A DNA stretch of 64,000 nucleotides from Actinoplanes sichuanensis (GCF_033097365.1 NZ_AP028461.1:2728001-2792000); one strand, 5' to 3'. Counted from the stretch's first letter, positions 15,754-25,423 are shown. A program made the numbers and translations. Notes: generated from the sequence alone by a model not told the origin.

Positions 15754-17451
15754 TCAGAGCGTCCGCTCGTAGACCACGGTGCCGTCGAAGACGGTGAGGT
15801 CGATCGGTATGCCGGGCAGATCGTGGGGATCGACGGTGGCCAGGTCGGCGGCCAGCACGCAGAGGTCGGCCACCTTGCCGACCTCGATCGATCCCTTCCA
15901 GTCCTCGGCGAAGTCCTGCCGGGCCGGATTGATGGTGTAGGCGCGGATCGCGTCGGCCAGTCCGACACGTTGGTCCGGCCCACTGATCCGGCCGGTGGCC
16001 TTGGACTCGCGCAGCAGCATGGCGGCCACCCCCTGTCGCCAGTCCGGGATGGTGATCGGCGCGTCGGAGCTGGCGCAGACGTTCACGCCGGCGTCGAAGG
16101 CCGCCCGTACCGGCCACTGGTAGGCCGACCGGGCCGGGCCGACGAGCTCGTCCATCAGGTCGGAGATGGTCCATTTGATGGCCGGGTTCATGTTCACGCC
16201 GTACCCGTGCTCGGCCATGACGGCGAGGCTGCCGGCACCGATGAAGTCGCCATGGATGATGTAGTGGCGGGCGTCGGGGCGCGGATGGGCCCGGTCGGCG
16301 CAGACCAGCGCGTCCACCACGGTGTCGATCGCGCGGTCTCCGGTCACGTGGACACCGACCTGATAGCCGGCTGCGTGCGCGATCCGTACCATCTCGCGGA
16401 GCTCTTGCTCCTGTGCGGCCGCGGTGGTGCCGTGTACGCACAGGGCTCCGTGCCCGCCGCCGGTGTATTCCTCGCTCATCCACGCGGTCCGGTTCGGTGG
16501 CACCCCGTCGCCGAAGATCTTCACGCCGAGCACCCGTAGCCGGCGGGGATCGGCCGGCTGCGGCAGCGCGTCGGCCAGCCCGGCGGCCAGATCGGCCGCT
16601 GACCCGCCCATCGGAGCGGGCAGCAGCAGCACGCTGACGCGGGCGGCCAGCGCCGCGTCGGCCGCCAGTTCGGCGTACGCGGTCAGGTTGTCGGTGCTGA
16701 GCCCGCCGAACAGGGTGTCCGTTCCGCCGACGCCGAGGCCGGGTTCGGTGTAGCTGGTGATTCCCCGGGTGTGCAACTCGGTGATCACCGTTTCGATGGC
16801 GGCGCGCCGCTGGGCGACGGTGGGTTTCGGCAGGTGCTGCTGGACGAGGATCTGCGCCGCTTCCCGGAGGATCCCGGTCGGCACACCGTCGTCGTCGACG
16901 TCGATCGTTCCGCCGGGCGGTGCCTGCCCGGCGGCGGTGATTCCGGCCGCTCGCAGTGCGGCGGTGTTCGCCCAGACCATGTGTGCGGAGAAGTCGTTCA
17001 GGCAGACCGGGTGATCCGGTGCGACCCGGTCCAGGTCGTGCCGGTGAGGCAGGCGCTGCGGATCGGTGGTGCATTCGGTGAGATAGCCCGGGTTCCAGCC
17101 GAGCCCGACGAGCCACGTGCCGGCCGGGGTCGCGTCGGCGGCGCGGGCCACCGTGGCGGCCACGTCGGCGATCGACCGTACCGCGGGATAGGCGAGGTCC
17201 AGTGCGAACGGCGGTCGCGACATCCCGTACGCGGCGCCGTGCAGATGCGAGTCGTTGATGCCGGGAAGCACGGTCCGTCCGGCCAGATCGATCAGGCGGG
17301 TGGACGGCCCGGCCAGGGGTCGCACGAGGCTGTCGGAGCCGACGGCCACGACGTGCCCGTCGCTGACGGCGACCGCCTGTGCGATGGAGAACCGCCTGTC
17401 GACGGTGAGGACCGTGCCGTTGAACAGGATCAGATCCGGCTCGTCAGTCAT
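15754..17451 (-). CDS. Amidohydrolase, YtcJ-like (Amidohydro_3)
   Basis: The 565-residue protein opens with NGTVLTVDRRFSIAQAVAV and the metal motif PGINDSHLHG. Further landmarks are GVHVTGDRAIDTVVDAL, the Asp-containing SSDAPITIPDW, and the closing family segment GSIEVGKVADLCVLAADLATVDPHD. YtcJ-like enzymes hydrolyse exocyclic amide or related bonds in cytoplasmic small molecules. The ATG overlaps the permease TGA by four bases and its stop is one base from the oxidoreductase start. This places it in a catabolic role for whatever the ABC system imports. Confidence 0.9.
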   Translation of the reverse strand: MTDEPDLILFNGTVLTVDRRFSIAQAVAVSDGHVVAVGSDSLVRPLAGPSTRLIDLAGRTVLPGINDSHLHGAAYGMSRPPFALDLAYPAVRSIADVAATVARAADATPAGTWLVGLGWNPGYLTECTTDPQRLPHRHDLDRVAPDHPVCLNDFSAHMVWANTAALRAAGITAAGQAPPGGTIDVDDDGVPTGILREAAQILVQQHLPKPTVAQRRAAIETVITELHTRGITSYTEPGLGVGGTDTLFGGLSTDNLTAYAELAADAALAARVSVLLLPAPMGGSAADLAAGLADALPQPADPRRLRVLGVKIFGDGVPPNRTAWMSEEYTGGGHGALCVHGTTAAAQEQELREMVRIAHAAGYQVGVHVTGDRAIDTVVDALVCADRAHPRPDARHYIIHGDFIGAGSLAVMAEHGYGVNMNPAIKWTISDLMDELVGPARSAYQWPVRAAFDAGVNVCASSDAPITIPDWRQGVAAMLLRESKATGRISGPDQRVGLADAIRAYTINPARQDFAEDWKGSIEVGKVADLCVLAADLATVDPHDLPGIPIDLTVFDGTVVYERTL

Positions 17452-18470
17452 CGACGAACTCCTTCGCGGTGTGGCGTGGCGGCATGCCGCACGGTTTGCA
17501 GTCGTGGTGCCAGAGTGGCCAGCCCGGCACCGACGATCAGGGCGACGCCCTGGGCGATGAGCTGCCAGAAGGTGGGAACGCTGAGCAGGGTCAGGCCGTT
17601 CTGCAGCGCGCCGAGGAACAACACGCCGAGCAGCACGCCGAAGATCGATCCGGCGCCGCCGCTGAGTGCTACGCCGCCGAGCAGGACCGCCGTCAGCACG
17701 GTCAGTTCGAAACCGAGGCCGGAGGTGCCGGAGGCGACACTGTCCAGCACCGACGCCTTGATCGCGCCGGCCAGGGCGGCCGCCGCGGCGGTGACCACGA
17801 ACAGGGCGGCGGGGGTACGGCGAACGTTGATCCCGGAGAGATGGGCGGCCTCCCGGTTGACGCCGATGGCGAAGACGTAGCGTCCCGCCGGGACGAGCGC
17901 GAGGAAGGCCGCCGCACCGGCGAGGACGGCCGCGGCGATCACGATGGGCGCGGCGATGCCGGCCAGTGCCGCGCCGCCGAGCCAGGCGAATCCGGTGCCG
18001 AAGTTGCTCAGGGGGAGCGGGAACAGTTGCTGGCCGAGGCCCCGTACCGCGGTGAGCATGCCGAGCGTGACGATGAACGACGACAGTCCGGCATGGCAGC
18101 ACAGAAGGGCGTTGAGTGCGCCCACCGCGGCACCTGCGGCCAGTGCGCCGAGCACGGCCACCGGCAGCGAGTGTCCGTCGGCGGCCAGCCATCCGGCGAC
18201 CAGGCCGCCGAGGGCGAGCGTCGAGCCGACGGACAGGTCCAGGTAGCCGCTGATGATCAGCAGGGCGAGCGGTGCGGCCACGATCGCGATGGTCGCGGCG
18301 TCCAGGGCGATGCCGCGCAGGTTGACGGGATCGAGGAAGCTGCCGGTACTCAGGTGGAAGGCGAGGGCCAGAAGGACCAGCAGCGGCAGCATCGGGTGGC
18401 GCAGGGCCGCGGCCCGGCCGGTGTCGGCGACCAGCCGTCGGCGTGGCAGTGGCGGGTCGATCGTGGTCAT
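17448..18470 (-). CDS. ABC importer permease, RbsC/BPD_transp_2 family
   Basis: The 340-residue integral membrane protein has 8-10 hydrophobic helices and family landmarks: ISGYLDLSVGSTLALGG, SSFIVTLGMLTAVRGLGQQLF, and VLLGGVALSGGAGSIFGVLLG. It should form the transmembrane dimer of a CUT2 (ribose-type) importer. Its start overlaps the stop of the ATPase gene by four bases, and its stop overlaps the amidohydrolase start by four. Confidence 0.93.
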   Translation of the reverse strand: MTTIDPPLPRRRLVADTGRAAALRHPMLPLLVLLALAFHLSTGSFLDPVNLRGIALDAATIAIVAAPLALLIISGYLDLSVGSTLALGGLVAGWLAADGHSLPVAVLGALAAGAAVGALNALLCCHAGLSSFIVTLGMLTAVRGLGQQLFPLPLSNFGTGFAWLGGAALAGIAAPIVIAAAVLAGAAAFLALVPAGRYVFAIGVNREAAHLSGINVRRTPAALFVVTAAAAALAGAIKASVLDSVASGTSGLGFELTVLTAVLLGGVALSGGAGSIFGVLLGVLFLGALQNGLTLLSVPTFWQLIAQGVALIVGAGLATLAPRLQTVRHAATPHREGVRR

Positions 18471-19972
18471 CGGGCGGCTCCTTCGGCGGATGGCGGCGAC
18501 GCGGCGTGGGCTGCCGCCAGCAGGGCCGCCTCGGTCAGTCGGGGCCTGGAGAATTCCGCGGTCACCCGACCGCCGGCGATCACCAGGCAGCGGTGGGCGA
18601 GAGCGACGATCTCCTCGGGGTCGGTCGAGGCGAACAGAACGGCGGTTCCGGCGCCCGCGGCCTGTTCGGCGACGACCCGGTAGATCTCCTGGCGGGAGCC
18701 GACATCGACGCCCTGTGTCGGCTCGTCGAGCAGCAGCAGTCTCGTGGTGCGAGACCGGTTTACCCAACGGCCGAGCAGGAGCTTCTGCTGGTTTCCGCCG
18801 GAGAAGGCCGCGGCCGGCGTTTGCGGTACGGCCGGCCGCAGCCGCAGGGCCGTCGCGGTGTCGGCGAACAGCCGTCGTTCGGCGCGCCGCCGGCGCAGGC
18901 GGTGACGTGCCAACGGGCTTAGTGCGGGCAGCAGCACGTTGTCCGCGGCGCTGAGCGAGCCGAACAGGCCCTGGCTGCGCCGGTCCGCCGGCACCAGGGC
19001 GATTCCCGCGGCGAGCGCATCGGACGGGTTCCGGAGGGCGACGGTCCGGCCGTCGACTCGTATCGTGCCGCGTATCCGGTGGCGCCGGCCGAACAACGTC
19101 TCGATCAGGCGGGTACGGCCGGAGCCGATCAGCCCGTACAGGCCGACGATCTCGCCCGCGTTGACAGTGAGACTCACCGGCCCGAACCCGGGTCCGGTCA
19201 GATGGTCGACTTCCAGGCGCAGCGGGCCGGGAGTGGGCACGCCGCCCGGCGGCGGCGCAGCGGCGGACTCTCCGGCGATCGCCGTGACGAGTTCGGTACG
19301 GCTGCGCCCGGCGGAGTGATGGCTGACCAGTCCGTCGCGCATCACCGTCACCGCGTCGGCCAGCCGTTCCACCTCGGCCAGCAGGTGCGTGACGTAGACG
19401 ATGGCCAGGCCTTGAGCGCGGAGGTCGTCGACGCACGCGGCCAGTGCGGTGCTCTCCGCGGTGGACAGTGCTGCGGTCGGTTCGTCCAGTACGAGCACGG
19501 AGGCGCTGCGGTTGAGTGCCTTGGCGATCTCGACCAGCTGACGTTGCCCCATCGGCAGGTCACCGACCCGGTCTGCGGCCCGGCAGGAAGCGCCGACCCG
19601 CTGCAGCAACCCGGTCGCCACCTCGCGCTGAGCGCGCCGGTCGACTATTCCGGCGCGGGTCCATTCCTGGCCGAGGAAGATGTTCTCGGCCACGGTGAGC
19701 GGTTCGACCACGCTCAAGTGCTGGTAGATGATCGCGACACCCGCCGAGATCGCCGTTCGGGGAGTCAGTCGCGCGTACCTGGTGCCGCCGACCTCGATCG
19801 AGCCCGCGTCGGGAGCGAACGCGCCTCCGAGGCACTTGATCAACGTCGACTTGCCGGCACCGTTGTGGCCGAGCAGGGCGTGCACCTGACCGCCCGGAAC
19901 CCGCAGATCGACACCATTCAGAGCGGGTACGCCGTTGAAGGTCTTCACCAGAGCGGTGACCTGGAGACTCAT
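18467..19972 (-). CDS. CUT2 ABC importer ATPase, two ABC domains (RbsA type)
   Basis: The 501-residue protein holds two ATPase domains. The first has Walker A GHNGAGKSTLIK, signature LPMGQRQLVEIAKAL and Walker B VLVLDEPTAALS. The second has the degenerate GLIGSGRTRLIE loop usual for RbsA C-halves, FSGGNQQKLLLGRW and LLLLDEPTQGVDVGS. It energises uptake together with the permease downstream. It lies eight bases after the binding-protein gene. Confidence 0.94.
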   Translation of the reverse strand: MSLQVTALVKTFNGVPALNGVDLRVPGGQVHALLGHNGAGKSTLIKCLGGAFAPDAGSIEVGGTRYARLTPRTAISAGVAIIYQHLSVVEPLTVAENIFLGQEWTRAGIVDRRAQREVATGLLQRVGASCRAADRVGDLPMGQRQLVEIAKALNRSASVLVLDEPTAALSTAESTALAACVDDLRAQGLAIVYVTHLLAEVERLADAVTVMRDGLVSHHSAGRSRTELVTAIAGESAAAPPPGGVPTPGPLRLEVDHLTGPGFGPVSLTVNAGEIVGLYGLIGSGRTRLIETLFGRRHRIRGTIRVDGRTVALRNPSDALAAGIALVPADRRSQGLFGSLSAADNVLLPALSPLARHRLRRRRAERRLFADTATALRLRPAVPQTPAAAFSGGNQQKLLLGRWVNRSRTTRLLLLDEPTQGVDVGSRQEIYRVVAEQAAGAGTAVLFASTDPEEIVALAHRCLVIAGGRVTAEFSRPRLTEAALLAAAHAASPPSAEGAAR

Positions 19973-19980
19973 GGCGTGGC

Positions 19981-21021
19981 TCAGGAGTTCTGCGCGATCA
20001 AGTCGTCGATCTTCGTGCCGTCGGCCTGCTGGAGCAGGGTGATCGGCAGGTCGACGCTGGGATCGGGTTTACCGGCGGCCACGGCCAACGGCACCTCGAC
20101 GACGGCGGCGGCGATGTCGTTCGGGGCGAGTGCCGCCGAGGCCCGGTAGAAGCTGCCCTGCTTGATCGCCATCAGCGAGGGCACCGCGCCGTCCTGCCCG
20201 CCGACGAAGGTCCGTGCGTCGGTCAGTGCCCGGCCGGCCTGCTGCAGGGCCTTGAATCCGCCGTAGGCGGCGGCGTCGGTGACTCCCAGGATGATGTTGA
20301 GATCGGGATGCCGGGCCAGCAGCGCCGATGACTTCGACAGGCCGGTGTCCGGGTCGATGGCCTGTTCCTGCGCTACCACCTCGACATTCGGTGCGGCCTT
20401 GGTGAACGCGTCGACCATGCCCTTGGTCCGGTCACGGCCGAGTTGGATGGTCTCGTCCACGAGGAAGGCGATCTTGCCCTTGCCGCCCAGGTTCTCGTCG
20501 GCCCATCGGGCGGCGGCCTCCCCGAGCAGGGTGCCGCCCTTGAGGAAGCTGAACTGGATGTCGGCACTCTGGTTCTGCAGCGTTCCGCCGTAGGTGACCC
20601 AGATCAGCCCGGCGTCCAGTGCCGCCTTTGCGATCTTCTCGGTCGCCTCGAAGACCATCGGGAACGACACGATCGCCGGGATCCCCTGGCCGACCCAGGT
20701 GCTCAGGTTGGTGATCTGCGCGTCGACTTTGGCCGCGTCGTTGGTGGTGACGACCTCGACGCCCTGTCGCCGGGCCGCGGCTGTGGCCAGCTTGACCAGG
20801 GTGGCGTACAGGGGCAGTTGTGTGAAGGGGTAGTCGAAGCCGATCTTCGTGACCGGTTTCGGGCCGGAGGAGGCCGAGCCGGTGGATGTCGGCTGCGTCT
20901 GCGGGCCGCTGCACGCGCCCAGAGCGGTGGCGGCGGTCATCCCGCCGGCCAGGGTGAGCAGGTTACGGCGTGACAGGCTCCGGCCGGCCGGCGGCAAGGG
21001 GTGGCTGAGGAAGGAAGTCAT
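19981..21021 (-). CDS. Substrate-binding lipoprotein of the CUT2 ABC importer
   Basis: The 346-residue protein carries a twin-arginine-like leader (SRRNLLTLAGGMTAATALGAC) whose last residue is the lipobox Cys, then a Ser/Thr/Pro linker and a periplasmic-binding-protein fold of the RbsB type. ATG 21021 has AGAGG upstream. It is the first gene of a five-gene operon (binding protein, ATPase, permease, amidohydrolase, luciferase-like oxidoreductase). The substrate is not a simple sugar if the downstream enzymes act on it. The divergent LuxR gene starts 189 bp away. Confidence 0.9.
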   Translation of the reverse strand: MTSFLSHPLPPAGRSLSRRNLLTLAGGMTAATALGACSGPQTQPTSTGSASSGPKPVTKIGFDYPFTQLPLYATLVKLATAAARRQGVEVVTTNDAAKVDAQITNLSTWVGQGIPAIVSFPMVFEATEKIAKAALDAGLIWVTYGGTLQNQSADIQFSFLKGGTLLGEAAARWADENLGGKGKIAFLVDETIQLGRDRTKGMVDAFTKAAPNVEVVAQEQAIDPDTGLSKSSALLARHPDLNIILGVTDAAAYGGFKALQQAGRALTDARTFVGGQDGAVPSLMAIKQGSFYRASAALAPNDIAAAVVEVPLAVAAGKPDPSVDLPITLLQQADGTKIDDLIAQNS

Positions 21022-21210
21022 GATGAGGCCTCTCGGGTTTCCGGCCCTGTGTCGGTGCCCTTGACAGCGGGGTCCGGGGTGCCGAGAAGCAAAGCGCGGA
21101 CCCGGTCCGCGCCGCATCCGTAGGAATACCGAATTCCTTGTCCTGACCCACGCCGCGGCCTATCGTTAGGGCCCGAACGTTATCGGCTGCCCTCGCCGGG
21201 GAGGCTCGGT

Positions 21211-22242
21211 TTGCTCACCCATCGCCAGATCGCAGTCGCCACCCGACTGGGCATGCTCACTCGGGAACGCGACGTCGCGGCAGCCTGCCAGGAGGCGCTG
21301 AGCGCACTCGGCGAGGCGATCCCGGCGGACGCGGTCACCCTGGTCGGAGTCGACCCGACAACCGGCGGTCACCTTCAGTTCGCCGGCATCGGATACCCGG
21401 CCGCGGTCAGCAACCGGTTGGCCGAAGAATTCGCCCGGACCCCGTGGCACCGCAAGATCCTGAACCGCGATCTGCCCGAATCCATCTCCGACGAGGCGGG
21501 CCAGTCGTTCCGGCAGGGCTGGTTCTATGCCGAACACGTCAGGCCGGCCGGCTACCGCGACGCCATGACCGGGGCGCTGCGCCACCAGGGCCGCTACGTC
21601 GGCCTGGTCAATCTGTCCACCGGCCGGGCCGACGTGTTCGGCACCGACTGCCGGCGTCTGCTCGCCGCCGTGATGCCGGCACTGGCCGTGCTGGCCGACC
21701 GGCTCGCCTGGGCGGGCGACACCGACGACAGGGCGGTGGGCCCCTGCGCCTCGCTGATCGCCGGTGACCAGGTGGTGGACATGCCGGGCCGCACTCGTCC
21801 GCCGATGCTCGACGATGTGACGTTTCGTCAGCTGGTCCACGAACTCGCCCGATGGCCCGGCCGTCGGCTGAGCCTGCTGTGGCCGGTCGGCCGCGACTGG
21901 TTGCGGGTGAACCTCAGACACCAGCACCTTGCCGGATCCCGCCCGGCCATCCTCGTCGACGCACGGCCGGTCGATCTTCCGTACACCTTGAGCCCGCGCG
22001 AACTCGAAGTGGTGACCCGGGCCGCGATGGGGCAGACCAACCCGGCGATCGCCCACGACCTGTTCCTGTCACCGCGCACCGTGCACACCCACATCGAGCA
22101 CATCTTGCGAAAGACCGGAGCGAACTCACGGGCGGAGGTGGCGGCCATGGCCATCCGAGACGATCTCATGCGCTTCACCGCCGGGATGACACCCGGCCCA
22201 TGGCTGAGATCCTTCGCCAAACCGGACATGACCCGACCGTGA
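21211..22242 (+). CDS. LuxR-type regulator with GAF-like sensor domain
   Basis: The 343-residue protein has an N-terminal GAF-like region (residues 1-170, with HQGRYVGLVNLSTGRADVFG) and a C-terminal LuxR helix-turn-helix (LSPRELEVVTRAAMGQTNPA and LFLSPRTVHTHIEHILRKTG). TTG 21211 is preceded by GGGGAGG. It is divergent from the importer operon, so local control of that operon is the simplest role. The shared gap holds two CGTTA repeats (21164-21168 and 21178-21182) that might be its site; this is a guess. Confidence 0.88.
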   Translation: MLTHRQIAVATRLGMLTRERDVAAACQEALSALGEAIPADAVTLVGVDPTTGGHLQFAGIGYPAAVSNRLAEEFARTPWHRKILNRDLPESISDEAGQSFRQGWFYAEHVRPAGYRDAMTGALRHQGRYVGLVNLSTGRADVFGTDCRRLLAAVMPALAVLADRLAWAGDTDDRAVGPCASLIAGDQVVDMPGRTRPPMLDDVTFRQLVHELARWPGRRLSLLWPVGRDWLRVNLRHQHLAGSRPAILVDARPVDLPYTLSPRELEVVTRAAMGQTNPAIAHDLFLSPRTVHTHIEHILRKTGANSRAEVAAMAIRDDLMRFTAGMTPGPWLRSFAKPDMTRP

Positions 22243-22301
22243 GCTGACGGCACCGGCACGATCCCTCTCACCGGACGTCGGCTCGCCGCCCCTTATCTCC
22301 G

Positions 22302-22742
22302 TCACGGGTGCAGCGGAAACGTGGCCCAGATGTGTTTGGTGGTGGCGGTGGCGTACCAGCCGACGTCGAGTGAGAAGGATCGCGCGAGTTGGAGTCCGCG
22401 GCCACCGGCATGCAACGGCCGGGTGTCGGCCAGTTCGGGCACGGTGCTCAGGTCACGGTCGGCGACGTCGAGTACGAAGCAGTCGTCGGCCCTCAGCAAC
22501 CGGACCTCGGTGGGCGGGTGCCCGTGAATGATCGCGTTGGTCGCCAGTTCGGTCGCCACCAGGACCATGCGTTCGGGAACGTCACCGAGGGTGTCGCCGG
22601 CCACGAGCGGGTGGCCGGTCAGCGCCTCCTGCAACGCGGAACGGAGGTGGCGGAGCTGTGTGCTGTCGTCGAGGATCCACGCTTGAATCAACTCGGAAAC
22701 GGGTGGGGGCGGCGATGTCTGCAGTCGGGACACCGCTGGCAT
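22302..22742 (-). CDS. RsbW-like anti-sigma/serine kinase ATP-binding protein
   Basis: The 146-residue single-domain GHKL ATPase shows the N box ELATNAIIHG, the DVADRDLSTVPEL segment and GGRGLQLARSFSLDVGW near the C terminus. Actinobacterial proteins of this kind bind or phosphorylate anti-sigma-antagonists or sit under SpoIIE-type regulators. No sigma factor gene is adjacent. ATG 22742 matches the usual family length. Confidence 0.88.
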   Translation of the reverse strand: MPAVSRLQTSPPPPVSELIQAWILDDSTQLRHLRSALQEALTGHPLVAGDTLGDVPERMVLVATELATNAIIHGHPPTEVRLLRADDCFVLDVADRDLSTVPELADTRPLHAGGRGLQLARSFSLDVGWYATATTKHIWATFPLHP

Positions 22743-22819
22743 ATGCCCACTACGCAAGGTTTCCAGGCCTAGCGTCCGCGTGGACGGACCGGGAACCTCC
22801 CGACGGCTCCCGGCTGCCG

Positions 22820-23653
22820 TCAGTAGCCGTATCCGCCTCGGCTTTGTCGCCGGCGGTATCGGCGGCGCGGGTCGTTCATCATCTTGCGGCTCACCCACAG
22901 GCCGCCGGCCAGGGCCGCGACCACGACCGCGCCCACCACCGGCAGGCTCACCGACGAGGTGCCGCCGGTGGCGGTGTCGGAGGCCGACAGCACCGGGTTC
23001 GCCGCGGCGGTGGTGGCGGTGGCGGCGTTCGGCGGCGGGGCGGTGGGCAGCGCCGCGAAGTCGACGATGCCACTGCTCTCCAGCAGGGTCAGGTGGGTCA
23101 TCACGAACTGGTTGGCGCGCTGGGCCAGCTTGCGGACGGTGTCGTTGCGGGTGCTGGTCCGGATGGTGGCGATGGCCGGGAAGATCTTGCCGTGCGCGGC
23201 GCGGAGCCGGTCGATGTAGATCTGGTCGAACTCCTGGCCGACGGCGGCGTCCTCCATCTCCCGCAGCCAGCCCTGCTGATCCTCGTTCGGCTCGTTCGGC
23301 AGCGTGATCTTCAGTTTCTTCGCCGCGTCCCGGGTCAGCTGGTCGAGGACCTTGTGCTGTTCGGCGATGTCCGCGCCGATGCCCTTGACCCGGTTGCTCC
23401 TCGATTTGTCCTGCGCCATGTCGCCGGCCGGGATCTCCCACAGACCGGCCAGCCGAACCTTGATCACGAAGTCCTTGTCGGCGGCGGCCAGCTTGCCCTC
23501 GCCGGTGTCGGGGACCAGGTTGGTCGGCGGGTCCGGCACGCCCGGCTCGACGGCCGATGCCGCTTGCGGGCTGAACAGGACGAGAGCCAGTGCGGCTATG
23601 AGCAACGCGGTCACCCGGCGGGGCGACGCGAACATGCGGACGACGGCGAACAC
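22820..23653 (-). CDS. DUF4142 secreted protein with C-terminal membrane anchor
   Basis: The 277-residue protein has an N-terminal signal (VTALLIAALALVLFSPQAAS), a helical ferritin-like DUF4142 domain (residues 55-185: AADKDFVIKVRLAGLWEIPA; LREMEDAAVGQEFDQIYID), an Ala/Thr/Pro linker, a C-terminal transmembrane helix (PVVGAVVVAALAGGLWV), and a short Arg/Gly/Tyr tail. GTG 23653 has GGAGG six bases upstream. Function of the domain is unknown; it is exposed outside the membrane. Confidence 0.85.
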   Translation of the reverse strand: MFAVVRMFASPRRVTALLIAALALVLFSPQAASAVEPGVPDPPTNLVPDTGEGKLAAADKDFVIKVRLAGLWEIPAGDMAQDKSRSNRVKGIGADIAEQHKVLDQLTRDAAKKLKITLPNEPNEDQQGWLREMEDAAVGQEFDQIYIDRLRAAHGKIFPAIATIRTSTRNDTVRKLAQRANQFVMTHLTLLESSGIVDFAALPTAPPPNAATATTAAANPVLSASDTATGGTSSVSLPVVGAVVVAALAGGLWVSRKMMNDPRRRYRRRQSRGGYGY

Positions 23654-23842
23654 GTGCGCCTCCAGGAACAGTCCGGGGAATTCCGGCTGCCCATGACCAC
23701 GGATCACCGGGACGCCCGGATCAACGACGTGCCGAGTTGTTCGGGTCCGGAGGCGACGAGTGGTGCGGTGATCGATGAATCAGCTGTCCACCGCCACCCG
23801 GATGAGGACCGGCTCCGAGTCGACGACACTAAGGTGTGGTTC

Positions 23843-25423
23843 ATGGCCGGTCCGACGGATGCACGTGCGGAACTTTTCGGTGCGCTGGTCGAGGTCGAAG
23901 AACAGTTCGCCTGGGCGGATCTGGACACCTTGCAGACCGCGGTGGACCTGGAGGAGCGCGCCCGGGTCCTCGGCGATGAGGAACTGGTCATGAGGGCCCG
24001 CATCTGCCAGGCGAAGATGAGAATGCGCAAGGGCGAGATCGCGGCCGCGGCCCGTCAGGTCCGGGAGATCGAGCAGTGGGGCGTCGTGAACGATTCACCG
24101 CCCGTGCGGGCCCGCGCTCATCTGCTCTGGGCGAACCTCGAGCGGCATGTCGGCAGTTTCGCCGAGGCGTTGGAGCATTCCGTCCTGGCGGTGGAGTTAC
24201 TCGAGGACACCGCGACGGCGAGCACCCGGGTGTGGCATCGAGCCAAGCTCGCCGACGCGTTGGGGCAATTCGATTCGATGGAGCTCGCCCGCAGCCACTA
24301 TCGGCAGGCCGAGGAGCTTGCGGCCCGCCACCGGCTGTCCTGGCTGCGGATGGCGGTGCTCAACAACTGGGCGTACATGGAGTTGACCTCGGGTTTCTCC
24401 CGGGACGCGCACCAGGTGGCCCGGCGGCTCCAGGCTGCGGCCGAGGCCGACGGCTTGGAGTTGGAGGGCGCCGACCTGGACACGATCGCCAACATTCACC
24501 TGGCGAACGGCCGGTTCGCCGAGGCGGAGCGGGCTGTCGAGCAGGCGATGGCCTACGACGAGAGCCACGGCGTCGAGGAGGCGGACTCCCGCGCCGAGTA
24601 TCTGCTCACCCTGGCCGCCGCTCTGCGGGGACAGGGCGAGCACGAGCGGGCGCAGGCATGCCTCGACGCGTGCGGCGACCTCTGTGCGCAGCGCGAGCTG
24701 GGTGACGTGCTTGTGCGGTTGTGGCAGGAACAGGCCGAGTTGCATGCCGCCCGCAGTGATTTCGAAGCCGCGTTCGGCATGTACCGGAGGTTCTTCGTCG
24801 CTTACCGTGACCAGCACCTGTCCCTGCAGCGGACGCAGGCCCGCGACCGGCACGCCATGTTCGAGGTCTCGGAAGCACGTCGGGACGCGGAACGCTTCCG
24901 TGAGCAGGCCCGTCGGGACCAGCTGACCGGCCTGCGCAACCGCCGCTTCGTCGACGAGCAGTTGCCACTGTTGATGAACGGTCCCGACCAGCCGCTCAGT
25001 GTGGCGATCCTCGACCTCGACCACTTCAAACTGATCAACGACGGTTTCTCGCACGACGTCGGCGATCGTGTGTTGAAACGTGTCGCCGCACTGCTGGACA
25101 ACGAACTCGTCGCCGCCCCGCCCGCCTTCGCCGCGCGTCTGGGCGGTGAGGAGCTGCTTCTGGTGCTGCCGGGTGTCGACGCCGTCGAGGCCGGCGCCCG
25201 GCTGGACGGTGTCCGGCGGGCGATCCGCGCGTACGACTGGCAGAGTGTCACCGACGGGCTGTCCGTGACGGTCAGTGTCGGGGTGGCGCAAGCCGCCCCG
25301 GGCTTCACCCAGGCCGATGTGCTCTCCGCCGCGGACCGATGCCTGTATGCGGCCAAGCACGGGGGCCGCGATCAGGTGGTCGTGGACGGTCACCGGGTTC
25401 AGGAGGCGTTGCGACTGTCCTGA
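23843..25423 (+). CDS. Diguanylate cyclase with TPR-type sensor region
   Basis: The 526-residue soluble protein has about 330 residues of TPR-like helices and a short coiled coil. It then has a GGDEF domain from about residue 360 (RDQLTGLRNRRFVDEQ; LSVAILDLDHFKLINDGFSH). The active-site loop reads ARLGGEELLLVL, so the usual GG[DE]EF ends in Leu instead of Phe. Catalytic acidic residues are otherwise in place and activity is plausible. No RxxD inhibitory site is seen before the loop. ATG 23843 lies just after AAGGTG. This layout resembles CdgB-like actinobacterial cyclases. Confidence 0.87.
   Translation: MAGPTDARAELFGALVEVEEQFAWADLDTLQTAVDLEERARVLGDEELVMRARICQAKMRMRKGEIAAAARQVREIEQWGVVNDSPPVRARAHLLWANLERHVGSFAEALEHSVLAVELLEDTATASTRVWHRAKLADALGQFDSMELARSHYRQAEELAARHRLSWLRMAVLNNWAYMELTSGFSRDAHQVARRLQAAAEADGLELEGADLDTIANIHLANGRFAEAERAVEQAMAYDESHGVEEADSRAEYLLTLAAALRGQGEHERAQACLDACGDLCAQRELGDVLVRLWQEQAELHAARSDFEAAFGMYRRFFVAYRDQHLSLQRTQARDRHAMFEVSEARRDAERFREQARRDQLTGLRNRRFVDEQLPLLMNGPDQPLSVAILDLDHFKLINDGFSHDVGDRVLKRVAALLDNELVAAPPAFAARLGGEELLLVLPGVDAVEAGARLDGVRRAIRAYDWQSVTDGLSVTVSVGVAQAAPGFTQADVLSAADRCLYAAKHGGRDQVVVDGHRVQEALRLS

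Noticed and set aside
21022..21210. CGTTA repeats as a LuxR binding site
   Set aside because: Two 5-bp repeats 14 bp apart are too short to claim; kept only as a remark in the LuxR entry.
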